Assembly: GCF_020539865.1 (NCBI RefSeq)
Contig: NZ_JAJBQV010000002.1
Location: forward strand, 84,376 to 148,375
Source of the DNA: Megasphaera elsdenii
Lineage (GTDB): Bacteria > Bacillota > Negativicutes > Veillonellales > Megasphaeraceae
Reading direction: 5' to 3'
DNA: 64,000 nucleotides
Positions 25,484 through 33,837 of this stretch are shown one piece after another. A program made the position numbers and the translations under genes. The first letter of the stretch is position 1. Every line of letters begins with the position of its first letter. Below the pieces are notes generated by a model. It made no database searches and had not been told where the DNA came from. It saw only the letters and a list, made by a program, of their open reading frames with translations.

Positions 25484-26574
25484 TACCAGCACCGCCCTTT
25501 CTCTGACAAGCAGACGTCGAGGATAGCCCAGGCAGCGGCCGCTTCGACGACGGGAATGGCGCGCTGGACGATGCAGGGATCGTGGCGGCCCTTAATGACG
25601 AGGTCGCAGTTTTCCTTCGTGTCCGTGTCGATGGTTTCCTGTTTCTGGCTAATCGACGCCGTCGGCTTGACGGCCAGGCGGAAGACGACAGGCATGCCGT
25701 TGGTGATGCCGCCGTTGATGCCTCCGTTGTGGTTGGTCCGGGTCTTGACGGCATCGCCATCGTAATAAAAGGCGTCGTTGGCCTGGGAGCCGCGGAGGTC
25801 TGCCAGGGCGAAGCCGTCGCCGAATTCGATGCCCTTGACGGCCGGTACGGAGAACATCATGTGACTGAGTTGGCTTTCGACGGAGTCGAAGAACGGGTCA
25901 CCGATTCCGGCAGGAAGACCTGTCACCATACATTCGATGACGCCGCCGACCGAATCGAGGTCGTTCTTGGCCTCCAGGATTTTTTCTTCCATCGGGCCGG
26001 CCTGGGCCTTATCGAGGACGGGCAGTGTTTCTTTTTTCAGCGCCTGCAGGGTTTCTGCTGTTTCCCCGGCAGCATCAAAGGGCTTGTCGGCGATGCCGGC
26101 CAGGCGCAGGATATGGGAGCCTACAGTGATGCCGTGGCGGGCCAGTATCTGCGAAGCGACGGCACCGGCAAAGACCAGGGGCGCCGTCAGACGGCCTGAG
26201 AAGTGGCCGCCGCCGCGGTAATCGTTGAAGCCGCCATAGCGTATCTTGCCGGAATAATCGGCATGGCCAGGCCGCATGATGTGGCGCAGCTGGTCGTAAT
26301 CCCGCGAGTGCTGATCACTGTTGCGGATGATAGCGCACAGCGGCGTCCCCGTCGTATGGCCGTTGAAAAAGCCGCTTTGCACTTCAAAGGCATCTTTTTC
26401 CGAGCGGGCCGTGGACATTTTATTCTTCCCCGGCGCGCGGCGGGCCATTTCGGTCCGGACGGCGTCCCAGTCGATGGCCTCGCCCGACGGCAGGCCGTCG
26501 AGGACGGCGCCGATAGAAAGGCCGTGAGATTCACCGAAAATCGTAAGGCCGATCGTTTTTCCAAAGGTATTCAT
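25483..26574 (-). CDS. aroC: Chorismate synthase
   Basis: A 363-aa FMN-dependent chorismate synthase, converting EPSP to chorismate. GESHG near residue 15, RRAPGKNKMSTAR, the central RPGHADYSG and DYRGGGHFSGRLTA, and the C-terminal DPCIVQRAIPVVEAA are standard motifs. ATG 26574 follows the aroA stop by one base; its ribosome site AAGGAGGG lies in the last aroA codons. Confidence 0.96.
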   Translation of the reverse strand: MNTFGKTIGLTIFGESHGLSIGAVLDGLPSGEAIDWDAVRTEMARRAPGKNKMSTARSEKDAFEVQSGFFNGHTTGTPLCAIIRNSDQHSRDYDQLRHIMRPGHADYSGKIRYGGFNDYRGGGHFSGRLTAPLVFAGAVASQILARHGITVGSHILRLAGIADKPFDAAGETAETLQALKKETLPVLDKAQAGPMEEKILEAKNDLDSVGGVIECMVTGLPAGIGDPFFDSVESQLSHMMFSVPAVKGIEFGDGFALADLRGSQANDAFYYDGDAVKTRTNHNGGINGGITNGMPVVFRLAVKPTASISQKQETIDTDTKENCDLVIKGRHDPCIVQRAIPVVEAAAAWAILDVCLSEKGRCW

Positions 26575-26575
26575 T

Positions 26576-27862
26576 TTACTCCCCCTCCTTTTGGATGATG
26601 CCGCCTAAGGCCTGGAAATCCTGCCAGAATTCCGGATACGATTTGCGGACACATTCAGCGCCTTCGATGCGCAGCAGCTGGCTGCAGCGCTGAGACGCGA
26701 CGGCCAGGGCCATGGCGATTCGATGGTCGTTCCAGCCGCTGACCGTACCGCCTGTAAAGCGGCCGACGCCGTGGATGATGAGGCCTTCTGCCTCTTCTTC
26801 GACGTCGCCGCCGATTTTGTTGAGCTCTGTAGCCATGGCGTGCAGGCGGTCACATTCTTTCAGCCGCACCCGGCCGGCATGGATGATGCGGGTAATGCCT
26901 TTGGCACAGGATGCCAGGACGGTCAGGACCGGGACCAGGTCCGGGCAGTCTTCGACGTCGATGACCCGGCCAACCAGTTCCGACGGGCAGGCCGTCAATT
27001 CCGTCTTGCCTTCGACCTGGCCGCCCATGTCGCGGATGAGGGCGACGATGACTTCGTCGCCTTGGGACGATTTCGACCGCAGACCCGTGCAGCAGATAGC
27101 CCGGCCCAGGCTGCCGGCAGAGAGCCAGAAAGCGGCCTGGGAATAATCGCCTTCGACGACGTAGGTCCCTGGCCGATAGTGCTGGTTGCCAGGAATCCGG
27201 TAGGAGCCGTCCCATTCTTTATCGATGACGATGCCGTGCTGGCGCAGGCAGTCGATGGTCATGTCGACGTAGCTGGCCGATTCCAGCGGCGTCGTACTGC
27301 GCAGGACCGAGTCGCCGTCGAGAAGGGGCAAGGTCATGAGCAGGCCCGTGAAGAACTGGGAACTGACATCGCCGGCCAGAGCATACGTCCCGGGCTGCAA
27401 GGTCCCCGATACGGTCAGGGGCAGAGCGCCTTCCGTCGTTTCATAAGTGATGCCCTTTTCATCAAAGAGTTCATAATACGGCGTCAACGGCCGTTTGGCC
27501 AGGCGCCCTTTGCCGGAAAAAGTAACCTTATTGCCGCTGAGGATGGCGACGGGAATGAGAAAGCGCAAGGTCGATCCCGATTCATTGGCATCGACGGCCA
27601 GCGGCTGACCCTGATGCTTCAAGCCGCCTTGGACGCGATAGGCAGCCCGTCCGGGATGAGGCGATACGACAGGCGTAATGGCGGCACCTAAGGCCCGCAG
27701 GATATCACACGTCGCTTCGATGTCCTGGGATAAGGAAATGTTGTCGACCAGGCTTTCCCCTTCGGCCAGGGCCGCACAGATGAGGTCGCGGTGGCCGATG
27801 CTTTTGGAAGAGGGCGCTTCTACCGTCCCTTGTAAGGTATGTGGTGTAATGATGACATTCAT
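26576..27862 (-). CDS. aroA: EPSP synthase (3-phosphoshikimate 1-carboxyvinyltransferase)
   Basis: A 428-aa enzyme joining PEP to shikimate-3-phosphate. PSSKSIGHRDL near the start holds the phosphate-binding Lys/Ser, NESGSTLRFLIP near residue 90 is the PEP-site signature, and GWNDHRIAMALAVA near the C-terminus completes the site. It overlaps the end of aroB by 4 nt (ATGA), implying coupling. It has the usual length for the family. Confidence 0.95.
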   Translation of the reverse strand: MNVIITPHTLQGTVEAPSSKSIGHRDLICAALAEGESLVDNISLSQDIEATCDILRALGAAITPVVSPHPGRAAYRVQGGLKHQGQPLAVDANESGSTLRFLIPVAILSGNKVTFSGKGRLAKRPLTPYYELFDEKGITYETTEGALPLTVSGTLQPGTYALAGDVSSQFFTGLLMTLPLLDGDSVLRSTTPLESASYVDMTIDCLRQHGIVIDKEWDGSYRIPGNQHYRPGTYVVEGDYSQAAFWLSAGSLGRAICCTGLRSKSSQGDEVIVALIRDMGGQVEGKTELTACPSELVGRVIDVEDCPDLVPVLTVLASCAKGITRIIHAGRVRLKECDRLHAMATELNKIGGDVEEEAEGLIIHGVGRFTGGTVSGWNDHRIAMALAVASQRCSQLLRIEGAECVRKSYPEFWQDFQALGGIIQKEGE

Positions 27863-28932
27863 TGGGCGTCCTTCTTTCGGATGTATTTCGGCAGGTCTTC
27901 CGCAGCCAGCGGCAGCAGGCGGCCCTTGCCGATTTCTTTGAGGATGATGAGAGTCATGTGATTGCCGCGCATCTTCTTATCGTTGCTGATGTAAGGAATA
28001 AGGTCTTCGGCCGACGCATCGACATCAGTGGGCAGTCCGTACTGTTCGAGAACCTTGCGCAGCCGCGCCGTCGTCCCGGCTTTCGTCAGCCCCATGGCTT
28101 CGGTGACGCCGGTCAGCATGGACATGCCGGCAGCGACGCCTTCGCCGTGGGTGTAGTGGCCGAAGCCGTAACAGCCTTCGATGGCGTGGCCGATGGTATG
28201 GCCGAAGTTGAGGATCATGCGCTCGCCCATATCGAGGACATCCCGTTCGACGAGGTCGGCCTTGCTCTTACAGCAGCGTTCGATGATTTCTTCCCAATGC
28301 TCGAAGATAGACTGATCATCGAGTTTCTCTAAGAGTTCAAAGAGGGCCAGGTCGCGGATGCAGCCGTATTTGATGACTTCGCCCATGCCGTCATGGATGA
28401 AGCGCTTGGGCAAGGTCTGTAAAAGGGTCGGGTCGATGAGGACGCCTTTGGGCTGGTAGAAATTGCCGGCCTGATTCTTGCCGCTGGGAAGGTCGATGCC
28501 GACTTTGCCGCCGACACTGCTGTCGACTTGGGAAATGATCGTCGTCGGAATCTGAATAAAGGGAATGCCGCGCAGGAAGGTCGCTGCCGCGAAGCCGCCG
28601 AGGTCGCCAGTGACGCCGCCGCCGAAGGTGATGACGTAGTCGCTGCGGGTAATGCCGGAATCAGAGAGCTGCTGATAGAGGTCGAGGAGCGTCGCCGCGC
28701 ATTTATGTTCCTCCCCGGCCGGGAAGACCAGGCGGTGGACGCGGAAGCCGGCGCCGGTCAGGGCCGTTTCCAGCCGCTGTCCGTAGAGGGCATCGACGTT
28801 CGAGTCGGTAATGACGGCCAGGGTCCGCGATTTCGTCAGGTTGCGGATATAATCGCCAGCCCGGTCGAGAAGGCCATTTTCAATATGGATATCATAAGAG
28901 TCTTTTCCTAAATCAACGTGAATGTGTTTCAT
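27859..28932 (-). CDS. aroB: 3-dehydroquinate synthase
   Basis: A 357-aa NAD- and metal-dependent enzyme cyclising DAHP to 3-dehydroquinate. FPAGEEHK, FGGGVTGDLGGFAA (NAD site), GMGEVIKYG and FGHTIGHAIE (metal His and Glu) are all present. The start at 28932 overlaps the tyrA end by 20 nt, with GAAGGGAA as ribosome site. Its product is the point where biosynthesis and the neighbouring quinate pathway meet. Confidence 0.96.
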   Translation of the reverse strand: MKHIHVDLGKDSYDIHIENGLLDRAGDYIRNLTKSRTLAVITDSNVDALYGQRLETALTGAGFRVHRLVFPAGEEHKCAATLLDLYQQLSDSGITRSDYVITFGGGVTGDLGGFAAATFLRGIPFIQIPTTIISQVDSSVGGKVGIDLPSGKNQAGNFYQPKGVLIDPTLLQTLPKRFIHDGMGEVIKYGCIRDLALFELLEKLDDQSIFEHWEEIIERCCKSKADLVERDVLDMGERMILNFGHTIGHAIEGCYGFGHYTHGEGVAAGMSMLTGVTEAMGLTKAGTTARLRKVLEQYGLPTDVDASAEDLIPYISNDKKMRGNHMTLIILKEIGKGRLLPLAAEDLPKYIRKKDAQ

Positions 28933-29800
28933 GAACTAATTCCCTTCTCCGCATAGCGGCTTGCTGTAAAAAACGGGTCATCCCTTGGGCATCTTCTTCG
29001 GCCAGCATGGTCGAGAAAGATTGCAGGGCTGCGCTGAAGCGGTTGATTTCATACAAGAGGTTGTCTTTATTGGATAAGAACAGCTTGGTCCACAGCGGCG
29101 CATTGATGTCGGCAACCCGCGTCCCATCGCGGAAACTGCCGGCTACAAAATACTTGGTCAGCGTATTCATGGATTCGCTGTTGACCAGGGCCGTCGCCAG
29201 GACATGGGGCAGGCTGCTGGTATAAGCGATGAAGCGGTCGTGGTCTTCCGGCGTCACGCGGACGACGTGGGAACAGCCCAGGGCCATGGCCATATCCTTC
29301 ACAGCCCGGATATGGTCTTCGTCGTTGCCCGCCATGGGGACGAGTATATAATTGGCACCGTTGAAGATATCGGCACTGGCCATGGCATACCCCCGGCCTT
29401 CACGGCCTGCCATGGGGTGACCGGGCACGAAATCGACGCCTTCCGGGAGAAGAGCGGCAATGGCCGTCGCCGTATCTCCTTTGATACCGGCTACGTCCGT
29501 CAAGACCGCCCCCGGTGCAAAGAAGGCTTTATTCTCTGTCAGGAACCGTATCATCACATCGGCGGCCGTACAAAAGATGACCAGATCCGCCTGCTTCAAT
29601 GCCTTACTGCCAGCCGTATAGATTTCATCGACCATACCTTCCTGCTTAGCCTGCTGGAGGGCTTTTTCATCGGGATCGATGGCGATGATATGTCCGACGC
29701 CGATGCGCCGCAGGCCGCGGGCATAGGAACCGCCGATGAGGCCCAGGCCGACGATGGCCACAGTCTGTTTCGTATTAAAACCACTAGCTTCCTTATCCAT
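28913..29800 (-). CDS. tyrA: Prephenate dehydrogenase
   Basis: A 295-aa NAD(P)-dependent enzyme giving 4-hydroxyphenylpyruvate for Tyr. IVGLGLIGGSYARGL is the Rossmann loop, DVAGIKGDT and PGHPMAGREGRGYAMA the catalytic region, and the helical dimerisation domain fills the rest. There is no room for a C-terminal ACT domain, so Tyr control must be indirect or through the operon leader. It lies 21 nt after aroF. Confidence 0.93.
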   Translation of the reverse strand: MDKEASGFNTKQTVAIVGLGLIGGSYARGLRRIGVGHIIAIDPDEKALQQAKQEGMVDEIYTAGSKALKQADLVIFCTAADVMIRFLTENKAFFAPGAVLTDVAGIKGDTATAIAALLPEGVDFVPGHPMAGREGRGYAMASADIFNGANYILVPMAGNDEDHIRAVKDMAMALGCSHVVRVTPEDHDRFIAYTSSLPHVLATALVNSESMNTLTKYFVAGSFRDGTRVADINAPLWTKLFLSNKDNLLYEINRFSAALQSFSTMLAEEDAQGMTRFLQQAAMRRRELVHETHSR

Positions 29801-29821
29801 GATTGTCTCCCCCTGTATCCC

Positions 29822-30844
29822 TTATATTTCCCGGCCGACGACGGGTGCCAGTTTGCGGAGCGAATCCATGAGGTCGGCGAACATAGCCGGCGTAATCGAC
29901 TGAGCCCCGTCGCACCAAGCCTTGTCCGGGTTGTTGTGGACTTCGATCATCAAGCCATCAGCCCCGGCTGCTACAGCGGCTTTGGCCAGGTCGGCTACCA
30001 TCCAGCGCTTGCCCGTCGCATGGCTCGGGTCGACGACGATGGGCAGGTGGCTCTGGCGTTTGACGGCCAGGACGGCACTCAAATCGAGGGTGTTGCGGGT
30101 GTACGTTTCAAACGTCCGGATCCCCCGTTCGCAGAGGATGACGTTGTGATTGCCTTCCGCCATGATGTATTCTGCCGACATGAGCCATTCTTCGATGGTC
30201 GCGCTCAGGCCTCGCTTGAGGAGGACCGGCTTACGCGTCTTGCCGACGGCTTTGAGGAGGTCGAAGTTCTGCATGTTCCGTGCCCCGATCTGGATGATAT
30301 CGACGCCATCTTCGAGGAAGACAGGCAGCTTATCGGCCGACATGATTTCCGTAATGACCGGCAGTTTCGCCTTGCGGCCGGCATCGCGGAGCATGTCGAG
30401 GCCTTTATTACCCAAACCCTGGAAAGAGTACGGAGAAGTACGCGGCTTGAAAGCACCGCCGCGGAGAATATTGGCTCCGGCCTTAGCGACGTCGCAGGCG
30501 ACGCCTTCGATTTGTTCCGGCGTTTCAATAGAGCAAGGGCCGGCGATGACGGCCAGTTTCTTGCCGCCAATGGTCACGCCGCTGTTGCCGACGGGAATGA
30601 CCGAATCTTGGGGATGAAATGCCCGGCTTGCCCGTTTGTACGGGACTTCGACGCGCATGACCTTGTCGACACATTCATAGCTCTGTACCTGTTCGACATC
30701 AATGACTTCCGTATTGCCGACGAGGCCCATGACGGTCTGACGGGCGCCTTTACTGATATCTACCTGCAAGCCCTTGGCCTTGATGGCATCGACTAATTGT
30801 TTTGCTTCTTCTTTCGGTGTGTTTGCTTTCAATACAATAATCAT
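29822..30844 (-). CDS. aroF: DAHP synthase (AroF/type I-beta with ferredoxin-like N-terminal domain)
   Basis: A 340-aa enzyme condensing PEP and erythrose-4-phosphate, the first step of the shikimate pathway. Residues 1-70 form the ferredoxin-like regulatory domain known from Thermotoga-type DAHP synthases. From about residue 95 come AGPCSIET, LRGGAFKPRTSPYSF, MSADKLPV, IGARNMQNFDLL, LKRGLS and VDPSHATGKR of the TIM barrel. It is the first structural gene of the operon, directly after the attenuator, with GGAGG upstream. Confidence 0.95.
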   Translation of the reverse strand: MIIVLKANTPKEEAKQLVDAIKAKGLQVDISKGARQTVMGLVGNTEVIDVEQVQSYECVDKVMRVEVPYKRASRAFHPQDSVIPVGNSGVTIGGKKLAVIAGPCSIETPEQIEGVACDVAKAGANILRGGAFKPRTSPYSFQGLGNKGLDMLRDAGRKAKLPVITEIMSADKLPVFLEDGVDIIQIGARNMQNFDLLKAVGKTRKPVLLKRGLSATIEEWLMSAEYIMAEGNHNVILCERGIRTFETYTRNTLDLSAVLAVKRQSHLPIVVDPSHATGKRWMVADLAKAAVAAGADGLMIEVHNNPDKAWCDGAQSITPAMFADLMDSLRKLAPVVGREI

Positions 30845-30870
30845 AACTTCATTTCCTCCATTCCAGCAAC

Positions 30871-30898
30871 AAAAAAAGCAGACTCACATGAGCCTGCT
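30871..30898 (-). terminator. Attenuator terminator between aromatic leader peptide and aroF
   Basis: Reading minus: AGCAGGCTCA, short loop, TGAGTCTGCT (one G-T pair), then seven T. It lies between the leader-peptide stop (30938) and the aroF ribosome site, the position of a classical amino-acid attenuator. Confidence 0.88.
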
Positions 30899-30937
30899 TC
30901 TAAGATTCTCGTTTATTGCCTTTTCCTTGCGTTCTGC

Positions 30938-31105
30938 TTAGGCAGCCATAGCCGGCTGACTCAGAAAAGGTGGAAGTCTCCTCATGCTTACATCGGTCTT
31001 ATTGAATTCGTCGTAGCAAAAATAACCAGCGCTAAAATACAGGTAGCCCCAGCTAAAATAAGTAAAGACGTATTCAATTACCTGATGTAAGAATGACGTG
31101 TTCAT
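30938..31105 (-). CDS. Aromatic-rich leader peptide of the aro operon
   Basis: A 55-codon reading frame starting at ATG 31105, six bases after AAGGAG. Residues 12-34 contain 12 aromatic residues out of 23 (five Tyr, six Phe by count of YVFTYFSWGYLYF and GYFCYDEF, and one Trp). The frame ends 40 nt before the attenuator stem, and a consensus promoter (31147-31175) lies just upstream. Ribosome stalling at Phe, Tyr or Trp codons when charged tRNA is scarce would prevent terminator formation and switch on aroF to aroK. The peptide itself is not expected to have a function. It is longer than enteric leader peptides. Confidence 0.85.
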   Translation of the reverse strand: MNTSFLHQVIEYVFTYFSWGYLYFSAGYFCYDEFNKTDVSMRRLPPFLSQPAMAA

Positions 31106-31146
31106 TGGAATCTCCTTGTGCAACCATTTAAAAATTCGTTGTCGTC

Positions 31147-31175
31147 ATTGTATACCCCTTAGGAATAATTGTCAA
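31147..31175 (-). promoter_or_regulatory. Promoter of the aro operon
   Basis: Reading minus: TTGACA (31175-31170), 17-bp spacer, TACAAT (31152-31147). Transcription should start near 31140, about 35 nt before the leader-peptide ATG. Confidence 0.85.
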
Positions 31176-31178
31176 GGT

Positions 31179-31216
31179 AAAAAAGCAGGGATTCTCTGTA
31201 TAGATATGAGAATCCC
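31179..31216 (-). terminator. Terminator of polysaccharide deacetylase gene
   Basis: Reading minus: GGGATTCTC (31216-31208), eleven-base loop, GAGAATCCC (31196-31188), then TGC and six T. It lies directly upstream of the aro promoter. Confidence 0.85.
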
Positions 31217-31278
31217 CGTGGACAATCGTTTTACTGACAGATATATTATATACTATTTTCGCATGTCTTCTATGCATT

Positions 31279-32181
31279 TTACCAAGAAGGTGGAATGGCT
31301 GTCGTGACGACGCGGAATGTATACCCCTGACCTTTCAGGAGATGGATGATATCCGGCAGGGCATCGACAGTCGCACCATGTCCATAGGCATCGTGCATGA
31401 GGATAACCAGATGGCGATGAAGATAAGGCCGCAGTTGCAGCTGCTGTTTGATATTTTCCACTTCTTTACCGGCCGTCTTGCCCGTCCCGTCGGCATCACC
31501 AGTCAGCGCATTCCATCCGACTTCGATGTAACCGATGTCGTTGATAGCCGTCCAGAATTCCTTAGTGAAGTGTCCCTCCGTACCACCCGGAGCACGGGAA
31601 ATGATGGGCCGGACGCCGATTATCTTGTAGATTTCTTCTTCAGTCTGCAAGAGTTCGTCTGTATAAGCTTTGGGCGAAACGTATATTTTCTTATAATCAT
31701 GCGTATACGAGTGGACGCCGATGGCATTGCCGGACTGGTATATCTTCTTGACGACATCGGGATAGCGGACGACATTCTGACCGGTCAAGAAGAACGTAGC
31801 ATGGATATTTTCCTTTTTCAGAATATCCAAGATGCGCGACGTATTCTTATCATTAGGGCCATCGTCGAAGGTCAGGTAGACGACGTTGTCGCCATAATAA
31901 TAGTCCCGCGTCTTGCCGTATGTCGTAGGCAGGCCCTTTTCCTGACGCTGCCGGGTCGTATATTTATCGTACACCGGTTTATCATTATCGACAGGAGGAA
32001 GAGAGAAATCATCGCCTATCAAAGCCACATCGGGCTTGCTGGACAGGGCCTGCGGCACCGGGATGTGCCGGGATTCGGCCGCTGCCATGACGCGGTCGCG
32101 GTCGAAATTCAGGAAAAGTCCCAGCGAAGCCAGGAGGAAAAGTAAGATACATCCTAAAAACAGTCTGCCTTTTTGTTTCAT
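31279..32181 (-). CDS. Polysaccharide deacetylase (CE4/NodB-type), secreted or membrane-anchored
   Basis: A 300-aa protein with an N-terminal signal or anchor (LFLGCILLFLLASLGLFL), a ~75-residue linker and a NodB domain. TFDDGP has the catalytic base and metal Asp, HSYTH the metal histidines, RAPGG and LMHDA the remaining motifs. Such enzymes remove acetyl groups from peptidoglycan or cell-surface polysaccharide outside the inner membrane; which one is not readable. It begins 6 nt after yqeC ends, so it is likely in the same transcript, although the ribosome site is weak (GGAT). Confidence 0.88.
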   Translation of the reverse strand: MKQKGRLFLGCILLFLLASLGLFLNFDRDRVMAAAESRHIPVPQALSSKPDVALIGDDFSLPPVDNDKPVYDKYTTRQRQEKGLPTTYGKTRDYYYGDNVVYLTFDDGPNDKNTSRILDILKKENIHATFFLTGQNVVRYPDVVKKIYQSGNAIGVHSYTHDYKKIYVSPKAYTDELLQTEEEIYKIIGVRPIISRAPGGTEGHFTKEFWTAINDIGYIEVGWNALTGDADGTGKTAGKEVENIKQQLQLRPYLHRHLVILMHDAYGHGATVDALPDIIHLLKGQGYTFRVVTTAIPPSW

Positions 32182-32187
32182 TTTAGC

Positions 32188-32976
32188 TTACATCCGTTTC
32201 TTTTTGACGTTACCATAGTGAATATACTGGCGTATTGTACATGTTTCCCGATAGCCATCGGCCAAGACGCTGGCCGTCAAGTCGAAGTCTTCCAAATCGT
32301 CGAGGAGAGCTTCGGTCATGCGGTGCTGGACGGCATTATAGCCCGTGCAGAAGAGGATACGCGGGCAACGCACGCCGCGGAACAATCCCCGCGGATGCTT
32401 GATGAGTTTGGCCAGCATAGCCGGCGTAATGACAGCGCCACAGGGACGCCCCATGATAGCCGCTGCCGTTTCGACGCCTTCGATTTTTTCGGCGCTGATG
32501 ACATTGCCCAGCATCTGTAAGTTGAGGACGCCGATGACGGTATCGCAGGAATCCGGCAAGGGCACGTCATCTGCCAGCGGGGCCTTGAGCCACTTATTGC
32601 CGGCTGCATCGCCTTCGATGAGGATATACCAGGCTGGATGACGCGTCTTGATGTCATCGATGACTTTGGGGTCGAGGCCGACATAGCGGTCTTGGTCGTC
32701 AAGACCGGCAAACCACGCTGGGACGTGGCCGGCGGCAATGCGTTCGGCGCAGAAAGCTTCGCCTTTTTCCATATCTTCCGTGCAGATGACATCAAAGGGT
32801 TCCACATTATCGACACGCGTGCTGTCCATGGGAACGATGCTGCTGACCATAATCGGCAGATGACCGCCGTGGCCGTAAGTACCCAGCCGTTCCAATACGG
32901 TCGTCTTGCCACCGGCACCTACAATAGCCGTAATACCGGGTTTTAACATGCGTCGCCAACGATTATCTTCAAACAT
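32188..32976 (-). CDS. yqeC: YqeC-type accessory protein of selenium-dependent molybdenum hydroxylases
   Basis: A 262-aa P-loop protein: ITAIVGAGGKTTVLERLG is Walker A at residues 15-32, ILIEGDAAGNKWLKAP the central motif with an acidic pair, and VIGVLNLQMLG a conserved strand. This matches the YqeC family, found with selenium-dependent molybdenum hydroxylases and thought to help mature or insert the labile Se/Mo cofactor; the exact role is unproven. It lies 21 nt after the FAD-subunit gene, which supports the link. No selD, yqeB or molybdenum-subunit gene is in the window. Confidence 0.82.
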   Translation of the reverse strand: MFEDNRWRRMLKPGITAIVGAGGKTTVLERLGTYGHGGHLPIMVSSIVPMDSTRVDNVEPFDVICTEDMEKGEAFCAERIAAGHVPAWFAGLDDQDRYVGLDPKVIDDIKTRHPAWYILIEGDAAGNKWLKAPLADDVPLPDSCDTVIGVLNLQMLGNVISAEKIEGVETAAAIMGRPCGAVITPAMLAKLIKHPRGLFRGVRCPRILFCTGYNAVQHRMTEALLDDLEDFDLTASVLADGYRETCTIRQYIHYGNVKKKRM

Positions 32977-32997
32977 GAAAGTACCTCCTTCTGAAAT

Positions 32998-33810
32998 TTA
33001 CTTCTTCACAATATAACGATTGTACCCTTTCCAGGCCGATTTAATGAGGCCGCGGACCATATCGATGGTCAGGGCCCGCCGTTCTTCTTCGGAGCAGGTG
33101 CCGAAATTGCCGAAATCGAGTTCTTCACTGGCCAGATGGGCCACATTTTCTTTGACGGCCATGCCCTTTTCCGTCAGTTCTTCACTGGCCGAGCGGGCAA
33201 TGGCAGCCAGGCCGGGACGGCCGCCGACGACGATGCACCACGAATCTTCCCGCATGGCGACGGCACCGACCAGATACGGTTCATCTACCGGCAGCTTGCG
33301 ATAGGCTTTATAGGCCGTATAGACGGCTTCTTTGGCAATGGAAATACCCGTTACCAGTTCGCCCATGGGCGGGCAATACAAATAGTCATCCAGGCTCATG
33401 CAGCCTTTATCCTGCAGCTGTACATCGACGTGGAGGGACAGGAGGATCGGCAGGAGGACGGAAAAAGGCGCTTTCCCCGAAATGACGCCGCCCAGCGTGC
33501 CGTAGCGCTGGACGTTTTTATCGGCTACGTCACTGATGGCCTTGCTGATGGCTCCGCCGGCAAACTCCTGGATGACCGGGGAAATCTTGATCTGCCAAAG
33601 CGGTGTCATGGCGCCGATGACGATGTCGTCTTCCCGTTCTTCGATATACTGCATCCCGGCTTTCGACAAATCGACAGCCAGGTCATAATGGTCTTTTTTA
33701 TATTTCAAGCCCTGCGTTCCCGCCAGGAAAACAGCCGACGCAGCCTGCCGATAAGCAGCGTAGGCTGCGGCCGGATTATCCGGGACCAGGGTCGTCGTAC
33801 TGGTAATCAC
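32998..33810 (-). CDS. FAD-binding subunit of a xanthine-dehydrogenase-type molybdenum hydroxylase
   Basis: A 270-aa flavoprotein of the CoxM/XdhB fold. AVFLAGTQGLKYKK replaces the usual AGGTDL FAD loop, then IGAMTPLWQI, YGTLGGVISG (the second flavin contact, normally TIGGN) and a C-terminal CO-dehydrogenase-flavoprotein domain. It starts with GTG 33810 after AAAGGAG. The FAD loops are degenerate, so flavin binding may be weakened. No molybdopterin or 2Fe-2S subunit accompanies it here, unlike typical operons. It would pass electrons from the Mo/Fe-S subunits to NAD. Confidence 0.72.
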   Translation of the reverse strand: MITSTTTLVPDNPAAAYAAYRQAASAVFLAGTQGLKYKKDHYDLAVDLSKAGMQYIEEREDDIVIGAMTPLWQIKISPVIQEFAGGAISKAISDVADKNVQRYGTLGGVISGKAPFSVLLPILLSLHVDVQLQDKGCMSLDDYLYCPPMGELVTGISIAKEAVYTAYKAYRKLPVDEPYLVGAVAMREDSWCIVVGGRPGLAAIARSASEELTEKGMAVKENVAHLASEELDFGNFGTCSEEERRALTIDMVRGLIKSAWKGYNRYIVKK

Positions 33811-33837
33811 GATACTGAAAATCTCCTTTCTGCCTAG

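Noticed and set aside
29204..30796. Long plus-strand open frame opposite tyrA and aroF (about 530 codons)
   Set aside because: Spans two real minus-strand genes and their junction; composition is that of reversed codons and no domain is visible.
30845..31140. T-box riboswitch for the aro operon
   Set aside because: No TGGNACCGCG-type T-box sequence is present, and a coding leader peptide explains the terminator better.
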